A DNA stretch of 64,000 nt from Rhizorhabdus histidinilytica (lineage in GTDB: Bacteria; Pseudomonadota; Alphaproteobacteria; Sphingomonadales; Sphingomonadaceae), in NCBI RefSeq assembly GCF_900167915.1, contig NZ_FUYM01000003.1:248001-312000 (forward strand), written 5' to 3'. A model generated the notes under the pieces. It searched no databases and was not told the origin of the DNA. It saw only the letters and a list, made by a program, of their open reading frames with translations. The translations under genes and the position numbers were made by a program. Of this stretch, positions 60,897 through 64,000 are shown piece by piece (the stretch's first letter is position 1; the number at the start of each line of letters is the position of its first letter).

Positions 60897-62243
60897 ATGA
60901 ACGAAAGATCGGGGGCGGACGGCGCGGCCGTCGAAAGCAAGGGCATCATCGCGGCGATCCGGCCCTATACCGAGCCGGCGCCGCTGGCGGCGCTGTTCCT
61001 CGGCATCAGCTCGGGCTTTCCCTATGCGATGATCGGGGCGACGCTGACGACCCGGCTGGCGCAAGACGGGATCGACAAGAAGGCGGTGACCGCCTTCACC
61101 CTCGCCTTCCTCGTCTACAACCTCAAATTCCTCTGGGCCTGGGTCGTCGACGGCGTCCGCCTGCCGGTGATCGGCCGGCTCGGCCAGCGCGTGTCGTGGA
61201 TGCTGGTGATCGGCGTGCTGGTGATCGCCTCGGTAGTCCATCTCGGCCTGGTCGACCCTCGCGCCGGCCTTATGCAGACCGCGATCGCCGCGATCCTGGT
61301 CGGCGCGGCGGGCGCGACCTTCGACATCATCATCGACGCCTATCGGATCGAATTGCTCGAGGCGCGCCAGCTCGGCGTCGGCGCGGGCATGTCGCAATAT
61401 GGCTGGCGGATCGGATCGGCGACGGCGGGCGCGCTTGCGCTGGTCGTCGCGGGACGGATGGGCTGGGGCGCCGCCTATATCGCGTGCGCCGCCTTCGCGC
61501 TGCCGGCGATGATCGCGGCGCTGGTGATGGGCGAGCCCGAACGCCACCGCGAGCCGACGATGCGCCGTACCGGCAGCGAGGTCGTCGCCTCGATCGTCGG
61601 GCCGCTCGCCGAATTCTTCCGGCGGCGCGGCGCGCTGCTCGTTCTGCTGTTCATCCTGCTGCACAAGATCGGCGACACGCTCGCCAACCTCACCTTCCGG
61701 CTGCTGTTCGACAGCCTCGGCTACAGCAATGACGAGATCGCGATCTACGATGTCGGCTTCGGCTTCTGGGCCTATCTGATCGGCATCTTCATCGGCGGCA
61801 TCCTCTATTCGCGGCTCGGCATGAAGCGGTCGGTGCTGCTCAGCCTGGTGCTGATGGCGGTGTCCAACCTGAGCTTCGCCGGGCTCGCCGCGAGCGGCCA
61901 CGACAATTGGGCGATGGCGGGGGCGATCGGGTTCGAGAACATCGCCAGCGGGATCGGCGGCGTCACCGTCGTCGCCTATTTCTCGGCGCTGTGCGACCTG
62001 CGCTTCACCGCCGCCCAATATGCGCTGATCTCGGCCGCGGCGAGCATCGTCGGCCGGCTGCTGACCGGCACCAGCGCGGGCGCGATGCTCGACGCGATCG
62101 GCTTTGTGAACTTCTACCTGCTCACCACCGTCGTCGCCCTGCCCGGCATCATCCTGTTCTGGCTGATGATGCGCGCCGGCCTGATCGATCAGTCGATCGG
62201 CAGCGCGGGCGAGGAGGAGGACGGGACGAAGCCCGCCATCTGA
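60897..62243 (+). CDS. ampG: AmpG-like muropeptide MFS permease
   Basis: 448 residues, about 12 TM helices. LAALFLGISSGFPYAMIGATL and YNLKFLWAWVVDGVRLP match the AmpG start. The family imports GlcNAc-anhydroMurNAc peptides for cell-wall recycling and beta-lactamase signalling. ATG 60897 is chosen as the conserved start; the frame continues upstream through a hairpin without a plausible protein. Other PAT-family transport roles cannot be excluded. Convergent with cysK. Confidence 0.85.
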   Translation: MNERSGADGAAVESKGIIAAIRPYTEPAPLAALFLGISSGFPYAMIGATLTTRLAQDGIDKKAVTAFTLAFLVYNLKFLWAWVVDGVRLPVIGRLGQRVSWMLVIGVLVIASVVHLGLVDPRAGLMQTAIAAILVGAAGATFDIIIDAYRIELLEARQLGVGAGMSQYGWRIGSATAGALALVVAGRMGWGAAYIACAAFALPAMIAALVMGEPERHREPTMRRTGSEVVASIVGPLAEFFRRRGALLVLLFILLHKIGDTLANLTFRLLFDSLGYSNDEIAIYDVGFGFWAYLIGIFIGGILYSRLGMKRSVLLSLVLMAVSNLSFAGLAASGHDNWAMAGAIGFENIASGIGGVTVVAYFSALCDLRFTAAQYALISAAASIVGRLLTGTSAGAMLDAIGFVNFYLLTTVVALPGIILFWLMMRAGLIDQSIGSAGEEEDGTKPAI

Positions 62244-62276
62244 CCGTCATGCCAGCGAACACCGGCATGACGGTCA
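62241..62276. terminator. Bidirectional hairpin between ampG-like and cysK genes (repeat-A-like)
   Basis: Perfect 13-base arms TGACCGTCATGCC and GGCATGACGGTCA with a 10-base loop. The left arm contains the permease stop codon and the right arm ends 14 bases before the cysK stop. The core GTCATGCC/GGCATGAC is shared with the family-A repeat at 40107. Confidence 0.65.
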
Positions 62277-62290
62277 TGAGTTGATGCCAC

Positions 62291-63208
62291 CTACTCCGGC
62301 AGGAAATCCGGCACCGACAGATAGCGCTCGCCGGTGTCGTAGTTGAAGCCGAGGAAGCGCTTGCCCGCGAAGTCGGGAAGCTTCTGGGCGATCGCCGCGA
62401 GGGTCGCGCCCGAGCTGATGCCGACGAGCATCCCCTCCTCGCGCGCCGAACGGCGGGCATAGTCCTTGGCGTCGGCGGGATCGACCTGGACCACGCCATC
62501 GAGAAGCTGGGTGTGGAGATTGGCGGGCACGAAGCCGGCACCGATGCCCTGGATCGGGTGCGGACCGGGCTGCCCCCCCGAGATGACCGGCGACAGGGTC
62601 GGCTCGACCGCGAACACCTTCAGATTCGGCCAGCGCGGCTTGAGCACCTGCGCGACGCCGGTGATGTGGCCGCCGGTGCCGACGCCGGTGATCAGGACGT
62701 CGATGGGCGTGTCCTTGAAGTCGGCGTAGATTTCCTCGGCAGTGGTGCGGACATGGACGTCGATGTTCGCCGGATTCTCGAACTGCTGCGGAATCCACGC
62801 GCCCGGGGTCTGCGCCTGCAGCTCCAGCGCCCGCTCGATCGCGCCCTTCATGCCCTTCTCGCGCGGGGTGAGGTCGAAGCTCGCGCCATAGGCCAGCATC
62901 AGCCGGCGCCGCTCGACCGACATGCTTTCCGGCATGACGAGGATCAGCTTGTAGCCCTTGACCGCCGCGACCAGCGCCAGGCCGATGCCGGTGTTGCCGC
63001 TGGTCGGCTCGATGATCGTGCCGCCGGCCTTCAGCTTGCCCGTGCGTTCGGCATCCTCGATCATCGCCAGCGCGATGCGGTCCTTGATCGATCCGCCCGG
63101 ATTGTTGCGTTCGGACTTGATCCACACCTCGGCGTCGCCGAACAGCCGGTTGATACGCACATGCGGCGTGGCGCCGATCGTCTCCAGTATCGATGCGTAT
63201 TTGGTCAT
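62291..63208 (-). CDS. cysK: Cysteine synthase A (O-acetylserine sulfhydrylase)
   Basis: 305-residue fold-type II PLP enzyme making cysteine from O-acetylserine and sulfide. The PLP Lys is in [15 protein letters not shown], the substrate loop is [12 protein letters not shown], and the phosphate loop is [10 protein letters not shown]. Its ATG overlaps the stop of the MFS gene by four bases, an unusual coupling. Confidence 0.96.
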   Translation of the reverse strand: MTKYASILETIGATPHVRINRLFGDAEVWIKSERNNPGGSIKDRIALAMIEDAERTGKLKAGGTIIEPTSGNTGIGLALVAAVKGYKLILVMPESMSVERRRLMLAYGASFDLTPREKGMKGAIERALELQAQTPGAWIPQQFENPANIDVHVRTTAEEIYADFKDTPIDVLITGVGTGGHITGVAQVLKPRWPNLKVFAVEPTLSPVISGGQPGPHPIQGIGAGFVPANLHTQLLDGVVQVDPADAKDYARRSAREEGMLVGISSGATLAAIAQKLPDFAGKRFLGFNYDTGERYLSVPDFLPE

Positions 63209-64000
63209 GCTGCCTTCTCCTGACCTGGAATGGTTTCGAACGACGTGGGCGGATCGAAGGTCCTCGCCCGCAATATTTCCGGAAAGAGCCGCGCCCACAA
63301 GACCGCGACCATGATCGTGCCGATGCCGCCCGCGACGACCGCCGTGACCGGGCCGACCAACGCGGCAAGGAAGCCCGACTCGGCTTCCCCCAGCTCGTTC
63401 GATCCCGAGATGAACAGGGTCGAGACCGCCCCCACCCGGCCGCGCATCTCGTCGGGCGTGTAGAGCTGGATCAGCGTCTGGCGGACGTAGACCGAGACCA
63501 TGTCGGCGCCGCCCAGCAGCGCGAGGCAGACCAGCGAGAGCGCCAGCGGATCGGGGAAGCGATAGGAGATGCCGAACAGGATGGTCGCCGCCCCGAACAC
63601 CGCCACCGCGACGAGCAGCTTGAGCCCGACGTTGAAATGGAGCGGCCAGCGGCTCAACCAGATCGCCACCACCGCCGCCCCGATCGCCGGCGCCGCGCGG
63701 AGATGGCCTAGCCCTGATGCCCCGACATGGAGGATGTCGCGCGCATAGATGGGCAGCATCGCCGTCGCACCGCCGAGCAGCACCGCGAACAGGTCGAGCG
63801 AGATCGCGCCGAGCACCAGCCGATTGCGCTTCAGGTAGGAAATCCCCTCCAGCATCTGCCCCCAGGGATGCTGCGACCCGGTGACGACGGCGCGCGGCAC
63901 CGGGCCGATCCGCATCAGCATGACGGTGGCGAGGGCGAGCAGGCCGGCGCTGACCGCATAAGCGAGCGGCGCGTGGATCGCGTAGAGATAGCCCCCGAGC
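63205..64000 (-). CDS. MFS transporter, EntS-like (5' part outside window)
   Basis: The frame is open to the right edge, so only the C-terminal 265 or so residues are visible. They show about seven TM helices, with [38 protein letters not shown] and [30 protein letters not shown]. The last segment, with its PDEMRGRV loop, is typical of the EntS/MFS_3 exporter group. Substrate unknown. Confidence 0.88.
   Translation of the reverse strand, partial: LGGYLYAIHAPLAYAVSAGLLALATVMLMRIGPVPRAVVTGSQHPWGQMLEGISYLKRNRLVLGAISLDLFAVLLGGATAMLPIYARDILHVGASGLGHLRAAPAIGAAVVAIWLSRWPLHFNVGLKLLVAVAVFGAATILFGISYRFPDPLALSLVCLALLGGADMVSVYVRQTLIQLYTPDEMRGRVGAVSTLFISGSNELGEAESGFLAALVGPVTAVVAGGIGTIMVAVLWARLFPEILRARTFDPPTSFETIPGQEKAA

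Overview
The window is high-GC, gene-dense chromosomal DNA that looks like a sphingomonad (Alphaproteobacteria, Sphingomonadales). This is inferred from the codon style, the aa3-type cytochrome oxidase subunit IV peptide, the three-gene transhydrogenase, a TonB-dependent receptor catabolic locus, an alphaproteobacterial GTTC-N7-GTTC LexA-type box and sphingomonad-like dispersed extragenic repeats. I see no rRNA, tRNA, CRISPR array, insertion sequence or prophage. Both ends cut genes: a GGDEF protein on the left and an MFS permease on the right.

Layout. 1-8.7 kb: diguanylate cyclase, M1 aminopeptidase, PurU, then a phosphorelay cluster (receiver-HPt protein divergent from a NarL-type regulator, a CHASE3 hybrid kinase with two receivers, and a single-domain receiver). 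8.8-16.7 kb: bacterial alpha-2-macroglobulin and PBP1C, a known envelope-defence pair. 16.7-20.5 kb: SirB1-like protein, an Lrp regulator with an anomalous start, and a divergent AceE-like transketolase. 20.9-27.7 kb: an accessory catabolic/uptake locus (AraC regulator, RutA-like flavin monooxygenase, TonB-dependent receptor, type-B carboxylesterase, Rid-family protein). 27.7-29.95 kb: arsenic operon arsR-arsC-aqpS-arsH, apparently with a leaderless arsR. 30-36.6 kb: OmpA-like protein, a second Lrp regulator divergent from a fused indolepyruvate ferredoxin oxidoreductase, a SnoaL-like protein and threonine aldolase. 36.6-40.1 kb: glutathione-dependent formaldehyde detoxification (FrmA, VOC protein, FghA) with a divergent LysR regulator. 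40.1-43.2 kb: pntAA-pntAB-pntB preceded by a 47-residue cytochrome oxidase subunit. 43.3-47.8 kb: sigma-54 activator and a type III polyketide synthase/methyltransferase/flavoprotein operon. 47.9-53.5 kb: small regulators, a DHFR-like protein, a lipoprotein, LysR, ApaG, MetZ, glutathione peroxidase and truncated haemoglobin. 53.7-56.1 kb: two UDP-sugar enzymes. 56.2-58.35 kb: agmatine-to-putrescine pathway. 58.4-64 kb: dicarboxylate symporter, a putative zincin plus lipoprotein pair, AmpG-like permease, CysK and MFS.

Two loci stand out. The first is the two-gene unit at 59825-60828, a HESGH metallopeptidase-like protein overlapping a Cys-rich lipoprotein. A GTTC-N7-GTTC box abuts its consensus -35 element, which suggests SOS control of an undescribed, possibly toxin/immunity-like pair. 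The second is the RutA-like oxygenase/TonB receptor/esterase/Rid locus at 20968-27694. Its gene set fits uptake and oxidative ring or amide cleavage of an unidentified, probably N-containing, compound.
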